Positions 55,455 to 63,475 of a stretch of DNA of 64,000 bases are shown here, in pieces. This DNA comes from Bacteroidota bacterium (GTDB taxonomy: Bacteria > Bacteroidota > Ignavibacteria > Ignavibacteriales > Ignavibacteriaceae): positions 117,888 to 181,887 of the forward strand of contig JAKAGV010000007.1 in assembly GCA_021815405.1 (NCBI GenBank), read 5' to 3'. Positions within the stretch are counted from its first letter, which is position 1. The number at the start of each line of letters is the position of its first letter. The position numbers and the translations under genes are program-made. The notes under the pieces were generated by a model. The model searched no databases and was not told where the DNA came from. It saw only the letters and a program-made list of their open reading frames with translations.

Positions 55455-56596
55455 TAATTATTACCGATATTAATTGCATTGTATCCATACCTGTCTCGTA
55501 TCTTCATTACCGCGCGAAGCATGCGCTTGCGGATTATCGATTCATCTTCAAATAAAACTTCCTGCTCGCCGAAGTTGTTCAACTTGCTTAAGTGAATACC
55601 GATGAGCCGGACACCGACCCGGCGCGTATAAGCTTTCCGGAACAAGTCGACTGCGGTATCATAAACAACCTTATCGTCGTCGGTCGGTTTGATTGTCTTT
55701 GCTCTCGTCAAGGTAACGAAGTCGGAATAGCGCAGCTTGATTGAAACCGTCGACGTCTGGAAATTTTCTTTTCTTAAAAGCTGGCATGCTTTGCCGACAA
55801 GATCGAAAAGGATAGCTTCAATCTTAGTCTTGCTCACAATGTCGGCATCGAATGTAGTTTCTTTGGAGATGCTTTTTCTTTCGCGCTCAATTGAAATTAT
55901 GTCATTGCCCTGACCGTTTGCCTTTTCCCAGATGTCCAATCCGAACTTGCCGAGAATGGTTGAAAGATAATCCTGCGACGCGTTTGCAATATCGCTTACA
56001 ACCCGGAAGCCGCGGGCGCGGAGCAGCGGCAAAAGCTTCTTGCCTATGCCCGGAATTTTTTCTATCGGGAGAGGAGCTAAAAATTCTTTCTCTTTTCCTG
56101 CCGGTACAAAAGTTACTCCGTTAGGCTTCTTGAAATCGGATGCGATCTTTGCAAGAGTTTTATTTGATGCGATGCCGATTGAGCACGGCAGCTTAAACTG
56201 CCGGAGGATTTCCGACTGAATCATTTGAGCAAACGGAAGAGCGCTGCCGTAAATGGTTTCGCAGCCGGTAAAGTCGAGGCGGAACTCATCAATTGAAGCC
56301 TGCTGCACTACCGGGAAGTAGCCTTCCAGAAATTTCTTAACAAGTTTGGAGTAGCGTCCGTATTCTTTTCCATGCCCGTGAATAAAAAGTGCCTGCGGGC
56401 ATAAGCGGTAGGCAGTCTTTGCCGGCATCCCGGATTGAACTCCGAACTTGCGCGTTTCATAACTGCACGCCGCAACTACGCCGCGTCCGTCGGGATTGCC
56501 GCCGACAATTACAGGCTTGCCTTCAAGCGAAGGATCAAGAATCCGTTCGACCGAAACGAAGAAGGCGTCCATATCCAGATGGAAAATGGTTCTCAT
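55454..56596 (-). CDS. dinB: Y-family DNA polymerase IV (DinB)
   Basis: 380-aa translesion polymerase. The catalytic carboxylates are Asp8 (HLDMDAFF) and Asp103-Glu104 (SIDEFRLD, where SIDEAYLD is common). The fingers, thumb (helix-hairpin-helix IEKIPGIGKKL near 180) and little finger follow. The C-terminal QEVLF is a good beta-clamp-binding motif. The gene is translationally coupled to the DnaE N-terminal half downstream, like the imuB-dnaE2 mutagenesis cassettes. Unlike ImuB it keeps the active-site acids, so it should be a working polymerase. An 82-base divergent spacer separates it from the DnaE C-terminal half. Confidence 0.9.
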   Translation of the reverse strand: MRTIFHLDMDAFFVSVERILDPSLEGKPVIVGGNPDGRGVVAACSYETRKFGVQSGMPAKTAYRLCPQALFIHGHGKEYGRYSKLVKKFLEGYFPVVQQASIDEFRLDFTGCETIYGSALPFAQMIQSEILRQFKLPCSIGIASNKTLAKIASDFKKPNGVTFVPAGKEKEFLAPLPIEKIPGIGKKLLPLLRARGFRVVSDIANASQDYLSTILGKFGLDIWEKANGQGNDIISIERERKSISKETTFDADIVSKTKIEAILFDLVGKACQLLRKENFQTSTVSIKLRYSDFVTLTRAKTIKPTDDDKVVYDTAVDLFRKAYTRRVGVRLIGIHLSKLNNFGEQEVLFEDESIIRKRMLRAVMKIRDRYGYNAINIGNN

Positions 56597-56656
56597 AAAA
56601 AATTGATTTTAGACCCTTTTAGAGTCTTGATTATAAGTCTGATAGTTTGTAATATA

Positions 56657-56672
56657 GTGAACAAATGTACAC
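56657..56672. promoter_or_regulatory. LexA-like imperfect palindrome in the dinB/dnaE-C divergent spacer
   Basis: GTGAACAAATGTACAC is an imperfect palindrome with a GAAC-N4-GTAC core, close to GAAC-N4-GTTC of some LexA boxes. It lies 60 bases from the dinB start and 7 bases from the ATG of the second polymerase fragment. It is the only candidate operator in the 82-base spacer. Confidence 0.3.
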
Positions 56673-56678
56673 GTAAAT

Positions 56679-58370
56679 ATGGAAAAAGTTTCAAATATAA
56701 GCAACACCGCTTTAATGGATATGGCTGCCTACAAGCTGCCAAACAAAAGAATAGCAAGCGTATTCGATGCGATACCGAAGATAATTTCTGCAACGGGCTT
56801 CAACATTTTTGATTACCCGAAGGTTTATGAGGACCCGGCGACGAAAAGGCTGATACGCGAAGGCAATACAATAGGATGCTTTTATATTGAGAGCCCGGGC
56901 ATGCGCTCTCTGCTGAAGCGGACGAACTGTGAAACGTTTGAACTGCTTACCGCCGTGTCTTCCGTAATCCGTCCGGGTGTTGCGGAAAGCGGGATGATGA
57001 AGGAATTTATTGAGCGGCATAAAAATCCGAAGCTTAGAAAATATCTTGTGCCGGAGATGGAAAAATATTTAGGCGAAACTTATGGAGTAATGATCTACCA
57101 GGAAGACGTAATAAAAGTGGCTCATCATATTGTCGGTTTAAGTCTGGAAGAAGCCGACTTGCTGCGCAGGGCGATGAGCGGCAAGATGCGCTCTCATGCG
57201 GCTATGAAGTTGATAGTGGAAAAATTTTTTACCAACTGCCGACTGAAGGGCTATCCGGAAGAAGTAACAAACAAGTTGTGGAAGCAGATAGAGTCGTTTG
57301 CAGGCTACGCATTTTGCAAGGCGCACAGCGCATCGTTTGCGGTGCTGTCGTTTCAGGTAGCTTACTTAAAGGCGCACTACCCGGCGGAATTTATGGCGGG
57401 AGTTTTGTCAAACGGCGGCGGCTATTATTCGGCGGCGGTTTATATAAGCGAGTGCAGAAGGCTCGGCATAAAAGTTTTGCTGCCTTCTGTGAATGAAAGC
57501 GCGTATGAATATCAAGGGAACAAAGATAAAGTGCGGATCGGACTAATGGCAATTAAGGATCTTGAAAAAAAATCTTCGGATGTAATAATAAACGAGCGCA
57601 AGAAGAACGGGAAGTTTATATCGCTTAAAGATTTTCTTGGAAGGACAAGCTTAAGCTTTACGCAGGCAGAGATACTGATAAAATGCGGCGCAGCGGACTG
57701 CTTCGGCAAAACCAGACCCACGCTGCTGAGGCTGCTGGATATTTATTTCAGAAATAAAAAATTGAATGAGGATAAGAATGGAAACCTTTTTGCCGGCGAG
57801 GCGCTTAAGCTTGAGCGTGAATCGAGAACGGATAGGCAGTACAGCATAGAAGAAATATGCGTGAATGAATACGAGGCTTTCGGGTACATGGTCAGCAGGC
57901 ACCCGCTTGAATTTTTCGGAGATGAAAATGCTTCAGCATATCAATCCGGGATTGTTAATGCGATAGATATTCCGAAGCTGCATAACCGAAAGGTTAAAAT
58001 GATTGGCTGGTACATGGCATCAAAGAGGGTAACTACGAGCAAAGGCGAGGTGATGAAGTTTCTTTCGCTCGAAGACTTGACCGGAACGTTTGAAGCGGTG
58101 CTGTTCCCGAAGGCGTACCGGATTTATGCGGAACTGACAATATCAATGGGACCATATTTAGTTGAAGGCAAAGTCGACGCCGAAAACGGAAACAACATTA
58201 TTGTAGAAAAGCTTTCGGTGCTTAGCGCAGAAAAGGCGAGAGCAATTACACAGAAGGAGAGAACGAACAAAGACTTCTTCGGTGATCCTGAAAAGCCTGC
58301 TACTTATGATGATGTGCTGATGGTAAGCTCTCTTGACAACGAAAAGTTAATTAGAGCTTACGCCGGATAA
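56679..58370 (+). CDS. dnaE: DNA polymerase III alpha-type polymerase, C-terminal half (split dnaE)
   Basis: 563 aa, the second half of the DnaE-type polymerase. Homology to whole DnaE is visible from about residue 45 (FDYPKVYEDPATKRLI) and runs through GCFYIESPGMRSLLKR, RPGVAESGM, YGVMIYQEDV, DLLRRAMSGK (fingers), FAGYAFCKAHSASFAVLS, LKAHYPAEFMAGVLS, a helix-hairpin-helix-like part and an OB domain (VKMIGWYMASKRVTTSKGEVM). The first ~40 residues (MEKVSNISNTALMD...) have no recognised match. The start ATG has no clear ribosome binding site, and a TGA lies in frame a few codons upstream. The C-terminal half alone lacks the catalytic aspartates, so it needs the N-terminal half at 53784-55454. 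The 3' end overlaps the DUF72 gene by 24 bases, tail to tail. Confidence 0.82.
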   Translation: MEKVSNISNTALMDMAAYKLPNKRIASVFDAIPKIISATGFNIFDYPKVYEDPATKRLIREGNTIGCFYIESPGMRSLLKRTNCETFELLTAVSSVIRPGVAESGMMKEFIERHKNPKLRKYLVPEMEKYLGETYGVMIYQEDVIKVAHHIVGLSLEEADLLRRAMSGKMRSHAAMKLIVEKFFTNCRLKGYPEEVTNKLWKQIESFAGYAFCKAHSASFAVLSFQVAYLKAHYPAEFMAGVLSNGGGYYSAAVYISECRRLGIKVLLPSVNESAYEYQGNKDKVRIGLMAIKDLEKKSSDVIINERKKNGKFISLKDFLGRTSLSFTQAEILIKCGAADCFGKTRPTLLRLLDIYFRNKKLNEDKNGNLFAGEALKLERESRTDRQYSIEEICVNEYEAFGYMVSRHPLEFFGDENASAYQSGIVNAIDIPKLHNRKVKMIGWYMASKRVTTSKGEVMKFLSLEDLTGTFEAVLFPKAYRIYAELTISMGPYLVEGKVDAENGNNIIVEKLSVLSAEKARAITQKERTNKDFFGDPEKPATYDDVLMVSSLDNEKLIRAYAG

Positions 58371-59234
58371 ACGCGGGAAGGATTTTAATGTCGTTTGCGG
58401 AATTTGTACGGACTTGCCAAGAAGATGACTTATCAATTCGAATGCATTGGCAACGGCATCGCCTTTGGGATGGTTGTTGAAGAAAATGAAAATCTTCTTA
58501 GCCTTGTCAAACATTTCTTTTATCCTCGAGCCGATGTCGATAATTTCGGCTGGTGAATATAAGTAATTATACCGCTCGCTTTTCTGCTCGTAGGTTTGTT
58601 CTTTGCCGAAATTGTTCATTGAATGCAGCCATGCTTCTTCGTTCCTGCCGTGAAGTCTTATGTAAGCATTATCGCCGCCAAAGACGGGATTAAAATCTAC
58701 AGCCTGACCGATAACTGGCTGGTCGATTGTGCAGAGAGAGCTTTTGTTCTCTTTAAGAAAATTAAAGAATCTTTCGATGAACCAGGAATTATGTCTTACC
58801 TCGATGAACTTGTCGTATTCGGAAAAAATATCAATTAGATTTTTTACATGATAAGCATTCTCCTTATTAAGTACGAATGAATAAGGGAACTGGATAAGCA
58901 AGCCGCCAAGCCTTTCAGCTTTGTTAAGCTTTTCAAGAACAAGCTTTACAGAATTTATTTTTTCATTTGAAAATTTTTTGATATGCGTAAAATCTTGATG
59001 CAGCTTTACGGCAAATAGGAAATCATCTTTATGCTCGACTTTGTTTATCCAGCCTTCGGCAATTTGCGGATTAATATAAGTGTAATATGTTGAATTAACT
59101 TCAACAGCATTGAAGTAATCGGAATAAAATTCCAGGTAATCAAATGTGCTTGACTGAGCGCGGGGATAAAAGCTGCCGATCCAATCTTTGTAAGACCAGC
59201 CGGAGGTGCCGATGTATAGCCGGGGTATTTCCAT
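58347..59234 (-). CDS. DUF72 (YecE-like) protein
   Basis: 295-aa TIM-barrel-type protein of the DUF72/YecE family. It starts RLYIGTSGWSYKDWIGSFYP (about 5-24, the family signature) and continues with VEVNSTYY, FLFAVKLHQDFTH, FNNHPKGDAVANAFELI near the end. Members are often found near DNA-processing genes, but the function is not established. It overlaps the polymerase C-terminal half by 24 bases tail to tail. Promoter should be in the 122-base spacer before the divergent ABC-F gene. Confidence 0.85.
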   Translation of the reverse strand: MEIPRLYIGTSGWSYKDWIGSFYPRAQSSTFDYLEFYSDYFNAVEVNSTYYTYINPQIAEGWINKVEHKDDFLFAVKLHQDFTHIKKFSNEKINSVKLVLEKLNKAERLGGLLIQFPYSFVLNKENAYHVKNLIDIFSEYDKFIEVRHNSWFIERFFNFLKENKSSLCTIDQPVIGQAVDFNPVFGGDNAYIRLHGRNEEAWLHSMNNFGKEQTYEQKSERYNYLYSPAEIIDIGSRIKEMFDKAKKIFIFFNNHPKGDAVANAFELISHLLGKSVQIPQTTLKSFPRLSGVSSN

Positions 59235-59356
59235 CTTAAATGAATTGTTAGTTCAAAATATAATTTTAAACTTAATATTTTAATTCAAACATAGAAAAAT
59301 TTTTCTGACGTATATTTATAATTCATTTATAATATAATAGATAGATTAAGAACTCT

Positions 59357-61240
59357 ATGGCAAACAACCCAGCTCCAGTAATTTTATCTGCTTTAGAATT
59401 GGAAGTCAGGTTTGGCGAACAAGTAATTTTAGATAAAGCTTCCCTAAGCGTTCATGAAGGCGATAAGATAGGTTTAGTTGGAAGAAACGGTGCAGGTAAA
59501 TCTACTTTCCTTAAAATCATTTCCAGTTTAATGCAGCCTCATGTGGGCGAAGTAGCAAAGAAGAAAGGTCTTGTTACCGGGTTCTTATCTCAAGAGTTTA
59601 CTCTGGATGAGACTAAAAATGTATTCGATAACATACTTTCTGGAGCGCAGAGAGAACTTGACATCATCAAAGAATACGAACAGATGTCTTTCGATTCTCT
59701 AAAGAAGCATCATCTTGAGGGGAAAATTCTGATGATGGATTCATGGAATCTTGAAAAGCGGATTAATATTTTAATCCAATCGTTAGATGCACCGGAAGGT
59801 AATAAAAATATTTCTCAAATATCCGGCGGAGAAAAAAGGCGTGTTGCACTTTGCCGGGCTTTAATATCAAAACCGGATTTACTTATTCTCGATGAACCTA
59901 CTAACCATCTTGATACAAAATCAATCGAGTGGCTTGAAGATTTTTTAGCAGGATACAAAGGAACATGCATCTTTGTTACTCATGATCGTTATTTCCTTGA
60001 TAGAATAGCGAATCGAATCGTTGAGCTTTCTTCAGGTACTTTTTATTCTCATCAAGGAAATTATACAGACTATCTGATAAATAAATCTGAGAGACAGGCT
60101 ATAAAAGAAGTCGAAGAACGAAAGCGTCAACTTTTTCTTAAAAGAGAGCTTGAATGGGTAAGGCGCGGTCCGCGCGCAAGAAGGACGAAAGCAAAAAGCC
60201 GGCTGGATAATTTTTACGAAGTGGCTTCTCAGGAAAGTCTCGAGAAAGAAGTTGATGTAGATTTAATAATTCCTCCGGCAGAGCGACTTGGTAAAAAAGT
60301 TATTGAACTTAAAAATGTTGGAATCAAACTTGGAGAAAAAACTTTACTCAGCGGATTTAATTTTAATTTTGAAGCCGGAAGAAAAATCGGAGTTGTTGGA
60401 CCAAACGGCGCTGGTAAAACTACGCTGCTAAAAATAATTTTAGGGGAAATATCTCCTACTGCTGGTAAAATTGAAATAGGTGAGACGACTGAATTTAATT
60501 ATGTCGATCAGGCGCGGCTTTTATTAAATAATGAAGATACGGTTATTAAAGCAATTGGACAGGGGAGCGAGATTGTTAAATTCGGGAAGCAGCAATTGAG
60601 CATCTGGACGTACTTAAGAAGATTTTTATTTACGGATAATAGAATAAATACTTTGGTAGGCAGACTTTCCGGCGGCGAAAAAAGCAGACTTACATTGGCA
60701 AAGATTTTATCCCAAGGCGGAAATTTTCTTATGCTTGATGAACCGACAAATGATCTTGACCTTCCGACATTAAGAATTCTTGAAGAAGCCCTGATAGGTT
60801 TTGAAGGATGTGTTTTGGTAGTAAGCCATGATCGATATTTTCTAAACAGAGTCTGTGATGGAATAATAGCTCTTGAAGGAAACGGCGAGATTTATTTCAG
60901 CGAAGGCGATTATGATTATTATATCGAAAAAAGAAAACAGCGTTTACCGGATGAAGAAAAGTCAAAGCCGAAAGAGAAAAAAGAAGACACGCGCATTAAA
61001 CCGAAACCTAAAAAACTGACTTACAAAGAAGTTCTTGAGCTTCAGCAGATAGAAGAAAAAATTATTTCTGCCGAGTCGGAAGTAGAGCGGATTGAGAAAA
61101 TATTTTCATCTCCGGATTTCTATGAAAAGTATGCACTCCAAACTAACGAGTTAAATCATCAGATTGAAGAGGCAAAGGAAGAAGTAAAAAAATTATACGA
61201 AAGGTGGGATGAATTAGAAAGGAAAAAGTTGGAAGAATAA
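59357..61240 (+). CDS. ABC-F ATP-binding protein, Uup-like
   Basis: 627-aa soluble protein with two ABC ATPase domains and no membrane segments. Walker A motifs are GRNGAGKST (42-50) and GPNGAGKTT (about 350-358). The signatures are ISGGEKRRV and LSGGEKSRL, and the Walker B motifs are LLILDEPTNHLD and FLMLDEPTNDLD. The linker between domains is rich in Arg/Lys (RRGPRARRTKAKSRL), as in ribosome-binding ABC-F proteins. The C-terminal ~90 residues form a coiled coil (YKEVLELQQIEEKI...), the Uup-type tail that binds DNA or ribosomes. A role in translation or DNA repair is expected by family. Convergent proS follows. Confidence 0.88.
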   Translation: MANNPAPVILSALELEVRFGEQVILDKASLSVHEGDKIGLVGRNGAGKSTFLKIISSLMQPHVGEVAKKKGLVTGFLSQEFTLDETKNVFDNILSGAQRELDIIKEYEQMSFDSLKKHHLEGKILMMDSWNLEKRINILIQSLDAPEGNKNISQISGGEKRRVALCRALISKPDLLILDEPTNHLDTKSIEWLEDFLAGYKGTCIFVTHDRYFLDRIANRIVELSSGTFYSHQGNYTDYLINKSERQAIKEVEERKRQLFLKRELEWVRRGPRARRTKAKSRLDNFYEVASQESLEKEVDVDLIIPPAERLGKKVIELKNVGIKLGEKTLLSGFNFNFEAGRKIGVVGPNGAGKTTLLKIILGEISPTAGKIEIGETTEFNYVDQARLLLNNEDTVIKAIGQGSEIVKFGKQQLSIWTYLRRFLFTDNRINTLVGRLSGGEKSRLTLAKILSQGGNFLMLDEPTNDLDLPTLRILEEALIGFEGCVLVVSHDRYFLNRVCDGIIALEGNGEIYFSEGDYDYYIEKRKQRLPDEEKSKPKEKKEDTRIKPKPKKLTYKEVLELQQIEEKIISAESEVERIEKIFSSPDFYEKYALQTNELNHQIEEAKEEVKKLYERWDELERKKLEE

Positions 61241-61289
61241 ATTATAATCTTAAGTATTCCAATCCATCAAAGCTTTAATCTTAATCATT

Positions 61290-61342
61290 CTCTTAATCGG
61301 ATTTTCAGTTAGGAATCAAAACTTTATCAATCCGATTAAGAG
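61290..61342. terminator. Inverted repeat between convergent genes, likely bidirectional terminator
   Basis: CTCTTAATCGGA (61290-61301) and TCCGATTAAGAG (61331-61342) form a perfect 12-bp pair with a 29-base loop, between the ABC-F stop (61240) and the proS stop (61371). The arm motif resembles the repeat at 29732-29787. Confidence 0.55.
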
Positions 61343-61370
61343 TAATATTTGCTGAGGTCTAAAATGCTGA

Positions 61371-62813
61371 TTAGTAAGATCTGGCAAAAATAGCAATCTT
61401 ATCTGCAGGCTTACCGGTGTAAAAGCAAGTTCCATTTCCGCCCGGCTGATTAAACGGAATGCATCTTACAGTTGCTTTTGTTTCTTCTTTTATTTTTGCT
61501 TCATCTTTGCCGTCGCCAGCCCACCAAACTTTAGCAAATCCTTTTTCGACTGCTGATTTAAATTCATCATAACTGTTAACTGTCAGAGTGTTATCGTCAC
61601 GAAATTTGGTTGCCTTTACTAGCAGGTTATTTTGAACTTCATTCAGTAATGATTTTACTCGCTCTACCAAAGCTGCGCGTGTGACAATTTCTTTTCCTTC
61701 CTTGCCCGGAATATCTCTTCTTGCAACAGCAGCAGAATTATTCTTTACATCTCTGGGACCAATTTCAATTCTTGTAGGAACGCCACGCATTTCCCAATCG
61801 TTAAATTTATATCCCGCAGTAAGGTTATCTCTTGAATCAACCTTAACACGAAAGCCGGAGTCGCTTAATTCTTTTTTTACTTTATCCACTTCCGTCATTA
61901 CGATAGATTTTTCATCTTCGGTTTTAAAGATAGGCACTATTACAGTTTGGATTGGTGCAAGTCTTGGAGGAAGAATAAGTCCCTTGTCATCTCCATGAGT
62001 CATAATAATTGCGCCGATAAATCTTGTACTTAATCCCCAGGAAGTAGTATGGCAAAACTGCTGGATGTTATCAACGTCGAGATATTTTATATCGAATGCC
62101 TTTGCAAAATTTTGTCCAAGGTAATGTGAAGTACCAGATTGAAGCGCTTTACCGTCGCCCATCATTGCTTCGATAGTTAAAGTACGCTCTGCACCGGCAA
62201 ACTTTTCTGATTCTGTCTTTTCACCGGGAATGACTGGAATTGCCGCTTCGTTTATTGCAAAGTTAGCATAGATATCAAGCATAATTTTTGTCCGCTCCCA
62301 TGCCTCTGCCTCGGTTGCATGAGCAGTATGACCTTCCTGCCAGTAAAATTCAAGAGTACGAAGAAAAAGCTTTGTGTGAAGTTCCCACCGGACTACGCTG
62401 TTCCAGAGATTAATAAGAATAGGCAAGTCCCTGTGGCTTTGAATCCACTTTGCATAAGAATGACCGATTATTGTTTCGGAAGTAGGACGGATTGCAACCG
62501 GTTCGGTTAATTCTTTGCCGCCGCCGTGTGTAACAACTGCAAGCTCCGGCGCAAAGCCCTCAATATGATGAGCTTCCTTTTCCAAAAAGCTCATTGGAAT
62601 TAGCATCGGGAATGCGGCATTCTCTATACCGGTGGCTTTGAATCTTTTATCCAGAGCGCTTTGAATATTTTCCCATAATGACCAGCCGTAAGGCTTAACT
62701 ATCATTGTTCCTCTTACCGGGCCGTAGTCTGCAAGGTCTGCTCTCAGGACCAATGTATTGTACCATTCGTTAAAATCCTGGCTGCGCGGAATAATCTGAT
62801 CTTCTTTACTCAT
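61371..62813 (-). CDS. proS: Prolyl-tRNA synthetase, archaeal/eukaryotic-type (ProS type 3)
   Basis: 480-aa class II aminoacyl-tRNA synthetase that charges tRNA-Pro. Substrate-loop RPTSE is at 109-113, class II motif 2 is VVRWELH (about 141-147), and motif 3 lies near GLSTRFIGAIIMTHGDDKGLILPPR. There is no bacterial-type editing (INS) insertion. The anticodon domain follows, and the protein ends in Tyr (FARSY), as is usual for the short archaeal-type enzymes. The C-terminal zinc-like domain has only two cysteines (VRCIPF, GTCFYTG). The start ATG at 62813 follows an AT-rich spacer. It is a single gene in the minus strand. Confidence 0.9.
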   Translation of the reverse strand: MSKEDQIIPRSQDFNEWYNTLVLRADLADYGPVRGTMIVKPYGWSLWENIQSALDKRFKATGIENAAFPMLIPMSFLEKEAHHIEGFAPELAVVTHGGGKELTEPVAIRPTSETIIGHSYAKWIQSHRDLPILINLWNSVVRWELHTKLFLRTLEFYWQEGHTAHATEAEAWERTKIMLDIYANFAINEAAIPVIPGEKTESEKFAGAERTLTIEAMMGDGKALQSGTSHYLGQNFAKAFDIKYLDVDNIQQFCHTTSWGLSTRFIGAIIMTHGDDKGLILPPRLAPIQTVIVPIFKTEDEKSIVMTEVDKVKKELSDSGFRVKVDSRDNLTAGYKFNDWEMRGVPTRIEIGPRDVKNNSAAVARRDIPGKEGKEIVTRAALVERVKSLLNEVQNNLLVKATKFRDDNTLTVNSYDEFKSAVEKGFAKVWWAGDGKDEAKIKEETKATVRCIPFNQPGGNGTCFYTGKPADKIAIFARSY

Positions 62814-63079
62814 CTTTGCAAATATTTTATTTATATTATGATTAAATAGAATTCAAAAATTGAAAGACAAAGATACAACTCAGGGGAAGAAAATTAAAAT
62901 AGAATCATCGAAAGATAAGTTTTCAAGTTTTCCATTTGCCTATAAACATAACTGTAGGTATTATTGCACTGCGGATAATTTCAAAAAACTTTGCACGCTT
63001 TATAAAAATTTTCTTAAAATCAAGTATAACTTTTTATAGAGTTTTCTGAACCGGTAGTTTTAAAACATTAGGAGCTAAA

Positions 63080-63451
63080 ATGAACATACCTGAAAAATAC
63101 CAGCAGGTAATGCCGTATTTGATAGTCGAAAATGCAGCCGGGTTTATTTCTTTTACGCGGAAAGTTTTTGATGCCCAAGAAGAATGCAAGGCGATGCGCG
63201 ATGAACAAACAATACAGCATGCCGAAATAATGATAGGCGAAAGTAAAATAATGTGTGCGGACGCTACCGAAAAATTTAAACCTCAGAATGCAGACTTTTT
63301 CATCTACGTTGAGAATGCGGATGATACTTTTGCAAAAACAATTGACACCGGTGCTAAAGTTGTTTCCGAGCTTGCGAACCAAACTTACGGACGAAGCGGA
63401 GGAGTTGTTGATCCTTTCGGAAATACGTGGTGGATTACCTCCCAGTTGTAA
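63080..63451 (+). CDS. VOC-family protein (PhnB/glyoxalase-like)
   Basis: 123-aa single vicinal-oxygen-chelate protein of the PhnB-like group. It starts with YQQVMPYLIVENA (about 7-19) and ends with GRSGGVVDPFGNTWWITSQ (about 104-122), the family-typical C-terminal segment. Metal ligands His47 (QHAEIMIG) and the aromatic tail are in place, but substrate is not predicted. GGAGC lies 6 bases before the ATG. An AraC-type regulator starts 25 bases downstream on the same strand, so the pair may be co-transcribed. Confidence 0.8.
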   Translation: MNIPEKYQQVMPYLIVENAAGFISFTRKVFDAQEECKAMRDEQTIQHAEIMIGESKIMCADATEKFKPQNADFFIYVENADDTFAKTIDTGAKVVSELANQTYGRSGGVVDPFGNTWWITSQL

Positions 63452-63475
63452 AAATTAGGTGAAACGAGATTTAAA

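Noticed and set aside
56435..56812. 125-codon plus-strand ORF across the dinB start and the DnaE C-half start
   Set aside because: It runs antisense to dinB and out of frame with the C-half, and the protein is basic and low in complexity, so it is a shadow.
53784..58370. Split intein joining the two DnaE parts
   Set aside because: No Cys/Ser start block or HN-Cys/Ser end block of inteins is found at the end of the N-half or the start of the C-half.
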